From: Leifsonia sp. Leaf336
Lineage (GTDB): Bacteria; Actinomycetota; Actinomycetes; Actinomycetales; Microbacteriaceae
NCBI RefSeq assembly: GCF_001423695.1
Contig: NZ_LMOZ01000002.1
Coordinates: 1,054,504 to 1,118,503 of the forward strand
Length of the DNA stretch: 64,000 nt
Direction: 5' to 3'
Shown: piece by piece, positions 17,277 through 25,658 of the stretch
How positions within the stretch are numbered: the first letter of the stretch is position 1
How the letters are laid out: each line of letters starts with the position of its first letter
Program-made: the position numbers and the translations under genes
The notes under the pieces: model-generated
Database searches by the model: none
What the model was told of the DNA's origin: nothing
The model's input: only the letters and a program-made list of their open reading frames with translations

Positions 17277-18680
17277 ATGAGCACATCCCCCTTCACCCCC
17301 ACCGGCAGCATCCGATCGCACACGGACCGCCGTCGCGTCGTCTTCGCCACAGTCATCGGAACCACCGTGGAGTGGTATGACTTCTTCATCTACGCCTCAG
17401 CGGCCGGACTCGTCTTCGGACAGCTGTTCTTCGCTCCTGCCGGACCGCAGTTCGCGACGGTCCTGTCGTTCCTGACCGTCGGCGTGAGCTTCCTGTTCCG
17501 CCCGCTCGGGGCGTTCCTCGCCGGGCACTTCGGCGACCGCTACGGTCGGCGCCAGGTCCTCGTCGTGACCCTCATCCTGATGGGGCTCGCCACCGCGCTC
17601 GTCGGGTTGCTCCCCACGTACGAGGCGATCGGGATCGCCGCGCCGGTCCTGCTGATCCTGTTGCGGGTTCTCCAGGGCATCTCGGCGGGAGGCGAGTGGG
17701 GCGGCGCCGTGCTGATGGCCGTCGAGCACGCTCCGACCGCTCGGCGCGGGCTGTTCGGCGCCTCCCCGCAGATCGGCGTGCCGCTCGGCCTGCTTCTCGC
17801 GTCAGGCACCATGGCGCTGATGACCGTGATCGCACCGGGGGACGCCTTCCTGGCGTGGGGCTGGCGGGTGCCGTTCCTCCTCTCTGTCGTGCTGATCGTG
17901 ATCGGCTACTGGGTGCGGCGCCGGGTCGAGGAGAGCCCGGTCTTCACCGAGATCGCGGAGCGTCGCGAGCGCACCCGCATGCCGATCGTGCAGGTGTTCC
18001 GCAAGCACGCGCTGCTCGTGATCGTCGCCGCTCTCGTTTTCGCCGGCAACAACGCCGTGGGCTACATGACCACCGGCGGGTACATCCAGAACTACTCGAC
18101 CGATCCGGAGGGGCCGCTCAAGCTGGAGCGCGGACCGGTCCTCTGGGCGGTCGCCGCCTCCGCCATCACCTGGCTGGCCGCGACCTGGTTCGCCGGTTGG
18201 CTGAGCGACCGCATCGGGCGCCGCACCACCTACATCGCGGGGTGGATCCTGCAGCTCGCCGGCGTCTTCGCGCTGTTCCCGCTGGTCAACACGGGCAACG
18301 TGGTGCTGCTGTTCCTGGGTCTCGCCATCCTCACCGTCGGTCTCGGGTTCACCTACGGCCCGCAGGCGGCGCTGTACTCGGAGCTGTTCCCGGCGTCCAT
18401 CCGCTTCTCGGGGGTCTCGATCTCATACGCGATCGGCGCGATCCTCGGAGGCGCGTTCGCCCCGACCATCGCTACGGCGCTCGTGCAGGCGACGGGCACG
18501 ACGCTCTCCGTGACCTGGTATCTCGCCGGAATGACTCTGATCGGCCTGCTCGCCACACTGGTGCTGCGCGACCGGACCGGCATCGCGCTCGGCCCGGACA
18601 ACGAAGCGGAGCAGGCGGTCAGCCCGATCCGCGGGCTGTCCGGACGCCCGGCGGGCGAGGGCGCGACCGCGCGAGGCTGA
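17277..18680 (+). CDS. MHS-family metabolite:H+ symporter (MFS)
   Basis: A 467-residue, 12-helix transporter of the metabolite:H+ symporter branch of the MFS. Diagnostic segments are GTTVEWYDFFIYASAAGL at the first helix, GHFGDRYGRRQVLV between helices 2 and 3, and GISAGGEWGGAVLMAVEHAP. The second half has a matching loop GWLSDRIGRRTTYI. Substrates in this branch include shikimate, proline/betaine, citrate and alpha-ketoglutarate; none can be chosen from sequence. ATG 17277 has GGGAG 9 nt upstream; an in-frame ATG at 17250 is a weaker option. It has its own promoter after the cysteine hydrolase gene and a hairpin terminator immediately after the stop. Confidence 0.88.
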   Translation: MSTSPFTPTGSIRSHTDRRRVVFATVIGTTVEWYDFFIYASAAGLVFGQLFFAPAGPQFATVLSFLTVGVSFLFRPLGAFLAGHFGDRYGRRQVLVVTLILMGLATALVGLLPTYEAIGIAAPVLLILLRVLQGISAGGEWGGAVLMAVEHAPTARRGLFGASPQIGVPLGLLLASGTMALMTVIAPGDAFLAWGWRVPFLLSVVLIVIGYWVRRRVEESPVFTEIAERRERTRMPIVQVFRKHALLVIVAALVFAGNNAVGYMTTGGYIQNYSTDPEGPLKLERGPVLWAVAASAITWLAATWFAGWLSDRIGRRTTYIAGWILQLAGVFALFPLVNTGNVVLLFLGLAILTVGLGFTYGPQAALYSELFPASIRFSGVSISYAIGAILGGAFAPTIATALVQATGTTLSVTWYLAGMTLIGLLATLVLRDRTGIALGPDNEAEQAVSPIRGLSGRPAGEGATARG

Positions 18681-18683
18681 CCT

Positions 18684-18714
18684 GAGGCCGGCCGGCGCGG
18701 CGCCGGCCGGCCTC
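18684..18714. terminator. bidirectional GC-rich hairpin between convergent genes
   Basis: Arms GAGGCCGGCCGGC and GCCGGCCGGCCTC are perfect complements around a 5-nt loop. The right arm overlaps the stop codon of jetC. It separates the transporter and condensin operons and leaves no room for another gene. Confidence 0.7.
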
Positions 18715-21700
18715 ACTCCACCAGCGCGCCGAGCCGCTCACCCTCCAGCGCCTCGCGGATGCTGAGCGAGTAGATACGCGAGAAGCCGGGCCTGGCGGGG
18801 TCGCCGGTGATGTAGGCGACCGACTCGACATGCTCCTCGAAGGCGTTGACCTTGTCGCGCGGGGCGCCGACGACGAGCTGGAAGCCCAGCCCGCGGAACG
18901 CCGCCAGCGCACGCCCCGTGTACTCGTTGTCGGCCTTGACGAAGCCTTCGTCGAGCACGATGGGTGCGTAGGTCGGGATGGCGTCGCTGCCGTCGCCGAG
19001 CCGGTAGCGCAGCGCCGCACCGAGAACGAACGCGATGAGCTCCTGCCCTTCGCCTCCCGACTTGCCCGCCACGCCCTCGTGGACGATCTGCGTGCCGTCG
19101 GCGCGCGTCTCGATCGCGCGGAACTGGTAGTGCTCACGCGCGTCGAGGACGCGTCGGCGCCAGGCCTCACCGGCGCGGGAGCGCTCCTCCAACCGAGACA
19201 GGTCACGGCGGAGGTCGAGGAAGTCGCGCTCGATCGCGGCGGCGTCCCTCCGGTCGGCGGTCGCCGAGCCCGCCGCACCCGCGGTGTGCTTGCGCAGCGT
19301 GCGGGTGAACTCGTGGAGGTCGCTGTTCGAGACCGGACGCGGCTCGATGTCGAGCGTCGACCCTTCCCGGAACTCGATGCCGCGCAGCGCGTTCGAGATC
19401 GGGCGCACGCCACGGCGGATGGCGTGGCCGTCCTCCTCGATCTGGGTGAGCAGGGCGCGCAGGCTGTCGCCCATGCTCGCGCCCGCCTTGACGAGCCAGT
19501 CGGCCTTCGAGCGCGGGAGGTCGTCGTCGACGAGGCCGCGGTGGATGGCGAGCACCGCAGGCAGACTGTCGATGCCGGCGTCGATCTCGGCCGACGGGTC
19601 GAGATCGCGATAGCGCTCGAAGGTCACCACCAGCAGCTCCGAGAGGTGCTCGACGTTCTGCTGGTGCGTATCGATCTGGTCGCGCAGCACGGCGAGCGCC
19701 TCGACATAGCGGCGGTCGACGTCGGAGGACTGCTTGGGAGCCGCGAACGGAAGGGTGCCGAGCAGCAGCCGCTCCTCCGGCGTCAACGGGCTGTTCCGCT
19801 CCAGCGCGTCGGCCACGCTGTCCTCGATGTCGTTGAGGTCGGCATGCTCGGACTCGAGTTCTTCCAGCCGCGCCTGCAGAGCGGCTCCGCGCTTGGCGGC
19901 GTCGAGGCGTTCGCGGTCGTAGCGGTCCGCCTCCTCCTGCAGCGCCGTCGCCTCCGGGTGCTCGACGGAGACCCGGTCGAGCTGCTCAGTGAGCTCCGCG
20001 ACGCGCGACTCGTGGGGTGCGAGCTCGATCGCCTCCCACTGGATCGCTCGCAGGGCGGCGAGCGCCTCGGCGCGCGTCCGTGCATCGCTGTGCGCGGCCT
20101 CCGCACTGTCGGACGCGGCGCGGGCCGCGCCCAGCTCGGTCTCCAGGTCGGCCAGACGGGCCGCCAGCTCCTCGATGCGCGGAGTGTTGTCCAGCCCGAT
20201 CCAGGAGGCGCTGCTGCGGTCGTCCTTGATCACGCGGCCGCGGGAGGCGGACCGCATCCCCGATCGGGTCACCGCGGCGGAGACACCGGCAGGCCGGGGT
20301 GCGTCGAGCTCCTCCGGCGACTCGACGCACAGCACGCTGCGGTCGCGCACCAGCTCGTCGTGCAGCCAGCCCCAGTACGGGCTGGCCTCGTCGAAGTGCA
20401 GCAGTGCGGGAACGGTCCGGTCGATCGGGTCGAGTTCGGGCGCGAGTCCTGCCACGGCGGGAACCAGCACGACCCGGCCGCGCATGTCGCCGTCGTTGAC
20501 GAACCGGCGCACGGCGGAGAAGCTGCGCTCGTCCACGATCAGATGGGTGGCGGTCTCGCCGAGCACGGCCTCGACGGCGCGGCTCCAGTCTCGGCGGCCC
20601 GGCGCAACCTCGAACAGCTCGCCCGCGTACGGGAGGCTCTCCGCCGGGAGACCGACCGCCGCGGCGATCCGGCGGCGTCGCTCGTCGGCGTCCGCTGGCA
20701 CGTTGCTGCGGCGCTGCTCGTACGATCGCTTCTCGGCCGAGACGGCGGCGATGGCCTTCTTGGCCGCGTCCACTCGGCCGGCGAGCTCGTAGCGCTCGGC
20801 CTTCAGCTCGTCGTCGGCAGCGAGGGCCGCCAGCGCGGCCTCCGCCTGCGCCTGTGCACCGGCCAGCTGCTCGGCGGAGGCGGGAGCGTCCAGCCCGGCC
20901 CGGGCGAAGAGCGCGTCGGCGGACGCCCGTTCCCTGGCTTGAGCCGCGAGGATCCGCTCGGCCAGCTCGAGCTCGCGCCGCAGAGCGACGGACGGGTCGC
21001 CGCCGAGCGCGGCCAGGCGCGCCTGGGCGTCCTGCTGCGCGCGATGCGCCGCATGCTCGTCGGCCTCGGCGGTGCGTCGCAGCGTCTCCTGCTCCCGCTT
21101 GCGCCCGCGCACGGCGTCCACCTGGCCGGACACCCAGTCGCGGACGTGCTCGGCCAGCCAGACCCGCAGGCGCGGGTCGCTCTCGCCGTCGGCCGCGGTC
21201 AGCAGCTTGCGCTTGCCCGTGGCGTCGTCGGCCGCAGCGGAGAGCTGCTCGGCCCGGGCCGGGACGTCGGCCAGGATCTCCAGTTTGCGACGCGTGGTCT
21301 CGAAGACGTCGTAGAGGGCGGAGGCCTCCCGGTAGCTGCTGAGGGTCGTCTCCCAGCGCGACAGCGCGCGCGGCTCGGTGAGCACGAAGGACTTGAACAG
21401 CTCGTCGATCGAGAACACGCCCTTCGACGCCTGAGCGCGGCGCAGCAGAGTGAGCGCCTTCAACTGCGACTCGTCGCTGCCGCCGATGCCGAGCTCTTCG
21501 CAGAGCCGCACGCGCAGCTCGGGCTGCGAGGAGGTCACGAGGTCGCGTTCGGGGTGCACCAGTCGGCCGAGCGAGGCGCGGGTCAGCGGCGAGGAGCTGC
21601 CCGGCTCCTGCACGAGCTCGTTGAGGCGGCCGAGCGGGAACTCCCCGTGCGCCAGGAGGTAGACCGTCGCTGTGGTGACTTCGTCCTGCGTGGAGGTGTC

Positions 21701-22129
21701 CGGTCCGATCCAGGCGAGGCGGGCGGCGGTGATCGTCTCGCCGAGCTCGGTGCGCCAGGTGATCGCCGCACCGCTCGGGAACGCGGTGCCCAGCGGACGG
21801 AGGAAATGCGTCGTCGTCGTGTCGGAACCGGCGTCCTTCACTTCGTCGGTCTTGCCGCGCGCGTAGCTGTAGACCGTGCGCTCGGAGCGCTGCCGGGAGT
21901 CGTCGCGCGCCGCGCGGTTGAACTCCTGAGGGTTGGGCATGATGACCGCCGACATGGCGTCGAGCACGGTCGACTTGCCGCGGCCGGTCGGACCGAGGAT
22001 GGCGATGCCGCCACGACCGACGGGCATGCGGTGGAGGCCGTCGTAGCCTCCCCAGTTCAGCAGCTGGACGAGCTCGATGCGGAACTGGCCACGGCGGACC
22101 AGGCCGTCGTCTTCGGGCAGGTCGTTCAC
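18713..22129 (-). CDS. jetC: SMC/MukB-like ATPase of a Wadjet/Mks system
   Basis: A 1138-residue SMC-like ATPase. Walker A is GPTGRGKS (residues 46-53) in a domain opening with QLLNWGGYDGL. Two long coiled-coil stretches with many Ala, Glu and Arg flank a central hinge-like region (about residues 470-620, VPADADERRRRIAAAVGLP onward). The C-terminal head has the signature KSGGEGQ (S1024) and Walker B PIVLDEGF (D1060, E1061). In Wadjet and MksBEF complexes this subunit extrudes DNA loops with the JetA kleisin and JetB. Its start overlaps the jetB stop by 4 nt. The gene ends the operon; a jetD nuclease gene is not present downstream. Confidence 0.88.
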   Translation of the reverse strand: MNDLPEDDGLVRRGQFRIELVQLLNWGGYDGLHRMPVGRGGIAILGPTGRGKSTVLDAMSAVIMPNPQEFNRAARDDSRQRSERTVYSYARGKTDEVKDAGSDTTTTHFLRPLGTAFPSGAAITWRTELGETITAARLAWIGPDTSTQDEVTTATVYLLAHGEFPLGRLNELVQEPGSSSPLTRASLGRLVHPERDLVTSSQPELRVRLCEELGIGGSDESQLKALTLLRRAQASKGVFSIDELFKSFVLTEPRALSRWETTLSSYREASALYDVFETTRRKLEILADVPARAEQLSAAADDATGKRKLLTAADGESDPRLRVWLAEHVRDWVSGQVDAVRGRKREQETLRRTAEADEHAAHRAQQDAQARLAALGGDPSVALRRELELAERILAAQARERASADALFARAGLDAPASAEQLAGAQAQAEAALAALAADDELKAERYELAGRVDAAKKAIAAVSAEKRSYEQRRSNVPADADERRRRIAAAVGLPAESLPYAGELFEVAPGRRDWSRAVEAVLGETATHLIVDERSFSAVRRFVNDGDMRGRVVLVPAVAGLAPELDPIDRTVPALLHFDEASPYWGWLHDELVRDRSVLCVESPEELDAPRPAGVSAAVTRSGMRSASRGRVIKDDRSSASWIGLDNTPRIEELAARLADLETELGAARAASDSAEAAHSDARTRAEALAALRAIQWEAIELAPHESRVAELTEQLDRVSVEHPEATALQEEADRYDRERLDAAKRGAALQARLEELESEHADLNDIEDSVADALERNSPLTPEERLLLGTLPFAAPKQSSDVDRRYVEALAVLRDQIDTHQQNVEHLSELLVVTFERYRDLDPSAEIDAGIDSLPAVLAIHRGLVDDDLPRSKADWLVKAGASMGDSLRALLTQIEEDGHAIRRGVRPISNALRGIEFREGSTLDIEPRPVSNSDLHEFTRTLRKHTAGAAGSATADRRDAAAIERDFLDLRRDLSRLEERSRAGEAWRRRVLDAREHYQFRAIETRADGTQIVHEGVAGKSGGEGQELIAFVLGAALRYRLGDGSDAIPTYAPIVLDEGFVKADNEYTGRALAAFRGLGFQLVVGAPRDKVNAFEEHVESVAYITGDPARPGFSRIYSLSIREALEGERLGALVE

Positions 22130-22824
22130 TCGCCGTCCTCCTCGGGGGTGTCGTCGGCCGCGTCGTCATCGTCCTCGTCCGGCGCATCCTCGCCGGCGGC
22201 GGCGAGGAACATCCGCTCCAGGTGCAGCAGCTCGTCGGTGCCGATCAGCGGCACCACCGCCGGGGAGACCACGTACACGTCGGGATCCTCCGGAGTGGGC
22301 GTCAGCAGCTCGAGCCGGTCGAGGGCCGCGATCGCGGCGCGGATCCGCCGGTCGACCCGAACCTCGTCGTGCGAGGAGTCGCCCTGGAAGCGGCCGAGGA
22401 ACTCGGCGACGTGGTCGCGGGTCACCGTGACGGGCTCGTCCTGCGCGTCGGCGTAGGCGTGCTCCTGGCGGAGCAGCACGAGCAGGAGGGACGCGTCGCG
22501 CGACAGCGGCTTCTCGCGGCGCAGCAGCACGGGGACGCCGTCTTCGCCGTTCTGCCGTTTGAAGGCGACCTCGTGCGCGAGGTCGAGGTGCAGGGTGAGG
22601 AAGAGCTCGTCGAGCCGGGCGCGGATGTCCGCCTCGTGGTCGAGCAGACCGCGCCACGCCTCCGGGTGCTTGGCGCGCGTGATGAACCGGCTGGTCAGCA
22701 GTGTGACGAGAGCGATCCGCGCCTCGCGGGGGAGGGCGTCGCCCGCCATCCGGTCGCCGAAGGCGTCCGCACCGGTGGTGTCAGCCTCCTCACGGCCTTC
22801 CGTCATCGTCTCCGTGGCGCTCAC
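22126..22824 (-). CDS. jetB: DUF4194 protein, MukE/JetB-like condensin subunit
   Basis: A 232-residue DUF4194 protein, the winged-helix KITE subunit that binds the kleisin JetA. Recognisable segments are LLTSRFITRAKHPEAWRGLL, DLAHEVAFKRQN and LRREKPLSRDASLLLVLLRQ, followed by DHVAEFLGRF and a second winged helix AIAALDRLELLTPTP. The C-terminus is strongly acidic (about residues 215-232, mostly Asp and Glu). The GTG start is chosen because it overlaps the jetA stop (GTGA); the frame is open much further upstream but only as antisense to nothing and within jetA. The stop overlaps the jetC ATG. Confidence 0.87.
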   Translation of the reverse strand: MSATETMTEGREEADTTGADAFGDRMAGDALPREARIALVTLLTSRFITRAKHPEAWRGLLDHEADIRARLDELFLTLHLDLAHEVAFKRQNGEDGVPVLLRREKPLSRDASLLLVLLRQEHAYADAQDEPVTVTRDHVAEFLGRFQGDSSHDEVRVDRRIRAAIAALDRLELLTPTPEDPDVYVVSPAVVPLIGTDELLHLERMFLAAAGEDAPDEDDDDAADDTPEEDGE

Positions 22825-24317
22825 AGTCCGTCCGCCTCCTGGTCGGCCGCGTCCCGTCCGAAGACGAGGAGCGGCATGGTCACTTCGCGTGCGCCGGCCG
22901 TGATGTCGAGCGGCACGGTCTGCACACCCTCCGCCACGGCGCCGTTCTCGGCGCCGAGCTCGATGAGGCTGACCGCGAGACCGAGCCGGCGGTACTCCGC
23001 GGGCGTCGCCGCGTAGACGTCGGCGCCGGTCACGGTCTCCGCCCCGGCGAGCAGGGAGTCGATGGTCTCGCGCACGGCCGCCGTGCTGGTCGCGACGGCC
23101 AGCCGCAGCGCCTCGCGCTCGTCGTCGGGCAGCGGATCGTCGTTCTCGGTGATCGCGACGCCGACCTCCGGACGCCCCCGGTCGCGCCAGAGCTGGGCCT
23201 GGGTCACGTCGACGAGGTCCCAGCCGCCGATGCCGAGCAGCTCGCCGTCGATGAGCGCGGGCCCCGGTCGGCGCTCCGTCCAGAGCGCTCCGGCGTCCAG
23301 TGCGCGGGCCGCCAGTGCGAGGAGGCGGGCGTGCCGGTCCGAACCGGTGCGGCTGAGGAAGCGCCGCAGCGACGACGTCCAGCGCACGTAGGTCTCCTGC
23401 ACGCTCTGCTCCTCGGCGAGCAGGGAGGTGATCAGGGTCTCCAGCTGTGCGCGCTGGCGTTCGGTCAGGTCGGTGATCTCGCCCGGCCGCGCGAGGACGC
23501 GCTCGATGTCGGCGCGCATCGTCTCCAGCTCGCGGGAGGACAGCATGGCGGCGAAGCCGCGGTAGGCGCGGCCCTCCGGCGTCTGCTCGAGCAGGTCGTT
23601 GTCGCGCAGGAACCGATCGACGAGCGCGCCCTTTCCGACCGTCTGGGAGGATGCCGCCCTGGCGACGTCGCGGTGCCGCTGCTCGACCATCGCCCCCAGC
23701 TGGCGGAAGTCCTCCGGGAGGGTCGCCGTCAGCCGCAGCACCTCGCGCACCTGTCGCGACACGGCCTCCGGTGTCGCCACCGACGCCCCGTGCCGCGCGA
23801 TGTCGTCCCGGCGCCGCTGCAATTCCGCGATCTCCCGGTCGAGCCGGTCGAGCTGGGACTCGGCCGTGGGATCGGTCAGCGCGGCCAGCTGGTGGACGGC
23901 GTTCGCGATGCTCGCGAAGCGCGCCTCCGAGACGGCGCTGTCGGGCTCGGCCAGCTCGCGCACGATCCGCAGCGCCTGCAGCGAGAACTGCGAGAGGCGG
24001 TAGCGCGCGCGTCCCTCGCCGGCGCCCGCGCGGGTGCGGACCAGCCAGCGGCTGTCCACCCAGCTGCGGCAGTACTCGGCGGGGGAGGTGCGGGTCGTCT
24101 CCGGCTCGGCCGGCTCGCGATCGTAGTCGAGCTCCTCGAGGGCGTCGGCGACCTTCTGGTGGAACCAGTCGGCCGAGACCGTGCCGTCCGCGTATTCCAG
24201 GTGACGCGAGAAGAGAGGAAGCACCCAACGGCCGTTATAGCTGCGCAGCAGAGCCCAGGTGGGATGGTCCTCCCAGACTGCGGCGACGCGTGCGCCGTCG
24301 AGGGCCTCGTCCATCAT
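22821..24317 (-). CDS. jetA: DUF3375 protein, MukF/JetA-like kleisin
   Basis: A 498-residue DUF3375 protein, the kleisin of Wadjet/Mks systems. The N-terminal winged-helix part has HPTWALLRSYNGRWVLPLFS and RYRLSQFSLQALRIVREL; a helical middle contains LDRLDREIAELQRRRDDIAR; the C-terminal part ends with DVYAATPAEYRRLGLAVSL. The start lies at ATGATG (24317/24314), with GGAGG touching the first ATG, so the second may be used. An upstream in-frame ATG at 24380 is rejected because it lies inside the tRNA terminator hairpin. Transcription must start in the ~30 bp after that terminator or read through it. Confidence 0.87.
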   Translation of the reverse strand: MMDEALDGARVAAVWEDHPTWALLRSYNGRWVLPLFSRHLEYADGTVSADWFHQKVADALEELDYDREPAEPETTRTSPAEYCRSWVDSRWLVRTRAGAGEGRARYRLSQFSLQALRIVRELAEPDSAVSEARFASIANAVHQLAALTDPTAESQLDRLDREIAELQRRRDDIARHGASVATPEAVSRQVREVLRLTATLPEDFRQLGAMVEQRHRDVARAASSQTVGKGALVDRFLRDNDLLEQTPEGRAYRGFAAMLSSRELETMRADIERVLARPGEITDLTERQRAQLETLITSLLAEEQSVQETYVRWTSSLRRFLSRTGSDRHARLLALAARALDAGALWTERRPGPALIDGELLGIGGWDLVDVTQAQLWRDRGRPEVGVAITENDDPLPDDEREALRLAVATSTAAVRETIDSLLAGAETVTGADVYAATPAEYRRLGLAVSLIELGAENGAVAEGVQTVPLDITAGAREVTMPLLVFGRDAADQEADGL

Positions 24318-24345
24318 CCTCCGCCTGGAAAGATCCGCCTGGAAA

Positions 24346-24389
24346 GAAAAATCGGCCCGGACCTGGGGATTTCTCCTCAAGTCCGGGCC
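24346..24389 (-). terminator. Rho-independent terminator of the initiator tRNA
   Basis: On the minus strand a 9-bp perfect stem (GGCCCGGAC / GTCCGGGCC) is followed by GATTTTTC. It begins 4 bp after the tRNA CCA end and separates the tRNA from jetA. Confidence 0.85.
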
Positions 24390-24392
24390 ATC

Positions 24393-24469
24393 TGGTTGCG
24401 GGGGCAGGATTTGAACCTACGACCTCTGGGTTATGAGCCCAGCGAGCTACCGAGCTGCTCCACCCCGCG
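24393..24469 (-). tRNA. initiator tRNA-fMet (CAT)
   Basis: A 77-nt cloverleaf with encoded CCA. The acceptor stem pairs CGCGGGG with CCCCGCA, leaving a C1-A72 mismatch, and the anticodon stem has the three G-C pairs GGG/CCC around CUCAUAA. Both are hallmarks of the initiator tRNA. D arm AGCTCGGTAGCT and T loop GTTCAAATC are normal. Confidence 0.96.
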
Positions 24470-24481
24470 GCACAAGAAATG

Positions 24482-24511
24482 ACTCTAGCACGGCCGGAGG
24501 GCGGTGTGAAA
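24482..24511 (-). promoter_or_regulatory. promoter of initiator tRNA
   Basis: On the minus strand TTTCAC (24511-24506) and TAGAGT (24487-24482) are 18 bp apart, and the -10 lies 12 bp before the mature tRNA 5' end. Confidence 0.5.
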
Positions 24512-24590
24512 TCCGCTGTCGGCCCGGGCGCGTCCGGGGGGCCTAGACCGCGCGTCCCACTAGAGTCGACGCAGGACCCAGGAGAAGCGT

Positions 24591-25658
24591 ATGGCGAATT
24601 CGGCACAGAAGTACCGCGTGTGCGTGATCGAGGACGACCCCGATGTCGCCTTTTACATGAAGACCGTGCTCGAAAAGCGCGCAGACGCGCAGGTCGTCGC
24701 CGTCACCGATCCCTCCATCGCTCTCGACACCATCGCCTCGTTCGACCCGGACGTCGTCATCACCGACATCGAGATGCCCGGGATCTCGGGCATCGACCTC
24801 CTGAGGGAGGTGCGCAGCCGGCATCCCGGCCTGCCCGTCGTGGTCATGACGGCGCACGTCTCGGTCGACTACGCGGTCTCCGCGCTGCGCGCGCAGGCCG
24901 ACGAGTTCCTGACCAAGCCGATCGCGTCCTCCGAGCTCGTCGCCATCGTGAACCGGCTCGCGGAGGAGGGGCGCACCAAGCGCGCTGCGAACCAGCAGCA
25001 GGTGGTCCTCGCCATCGGCGCGCACCCCGACGACGTCGAGATCGGCGTGGGCGGCATCCTCTCGGCCCACCGCGACGCCGGCAACCAGGTCGTGATCCTC
25101 ACCCTCTCGCGCGGCGCGCGCGGCGGCGACGCCGACGACCGGCAGCACGAGTCCCTCGCCGCGGCCGAACTGCTCGGAGCGCGGCTCTTCCTCGAAGACC
25201 TCGAGGACACCCGCATCTCGGCCGCCGACCCCACCGTGAGCATCATCGAGCGCGTCGTCGCCGAGGTGCAGCCGGACATCGTCTACACGCACTCCGCGCA
25301 CGACCGGCACCAGGACCACCGCGCGGTGCACGCGGCCGTCAACGTCGCCACGCGCAACGTCCGCACGGTGTGCTGCTTCCAGAGCCCGTCGGCGACGATC
25401 GACTTCCGTCCCACCCGGTTCGTGCCGATCGACGGGTTCACCGAGGCCAAGCTGCGCCTCATCGACTGCTTCCGCTCCCAGACCGAGCTGCGCACGTACC
25501 TCGACCACGACTTCGTCCTCGCTACCGCCCGCTACTGGTCGCGGTTCGGCGGCGGCACGAACTGCGAGCCGTTGGAGGTGATGCGCGACACCGCGGACAT
25601 CTCCGTCCCGGCGTCCGCCATCCAGACCGACGCCCGAATCCGAAGGAACCAGGAATGA
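24591..25658 (+). CDS. Response-regulator receiver fused to LmbE/PIG-L deacetylase
   Basis: A 355-residue fusion. Residues 8-125 form a CheY-like receiver with acidic E14-D15-D16, phospho-acceptor D59 (ITDIEMPG), T87 and K109 (LTKP). Residues 137-340 form a zinc-dependent N-acetylglucosaminyl deacetylase-like domain: AIGAHPDDVEIG (H145, D147, D148) and HDRHQDHRAVH (about 237-247) supply metal ligands and the catalytic Asp. LmbE-family enzymes deacetylate GlcNAc conjugates, for example in mycothiol synthesis. The fusion suggests phosphorylation gates a deacetylase rather than DNA binding, since no output DNA-binding domain is present. ATG 24591 has AGGAG 6 nt upstream. The stop overlaps the next start (ATGA). 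First gene of a seven-gene coupled operon. Confidence 0.9.
   Translation: MANSAQKYRVCVIEDDPDVAFYMKTVLEKRADAQVVAVTDPSIALDTIASFDPDVVITDIEMPGISGIDLLREVRSRHPGLPVVVMTAHVSVDYAVSALRAQADEFLTKPIASSELVAIVNRLAEEGRTKRAANQQQVVLAIGAHPDDVEIGVGGILSAHRDAGNQVVILTLSRGARGGDADDRQHESLAAAELLGARLFLEDLEDTRISAADPTVSIIERVVAEVQPDIVYTHSAHDRHQDHRAVHAAVNVATRNVRTVCCFQSPSATIDFRPTRFVPIDGFTEAKLRLIDCFRSQTELRTYLDHDFVLATARYWSRFGGGTNCEPLEVMRDTADISVPASAIQTDARIRRNQE

Noticed and set aside
18830-22456. Very long open frame on the plus strand opposite jetC and jetB
   Set aside because: It is the antisense of the SMC-like gene; composition is Arg/Gly/Ala/Val-rich with no motif, as expected in high-GC DNA.
24318-24380. Upstream ATG for jetA at 24380
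   Set aside because: It lies inside the terminator hairpin of the initiator tRNA, and the DUF3375 similarity begins at the later ATGATG.
24393-24469. Genomic island boundary at the tRNA beside the jet operon
   Set aside because: No second copy of the tRNA 3' end and no integrase within the window; base composition does not change visibly.
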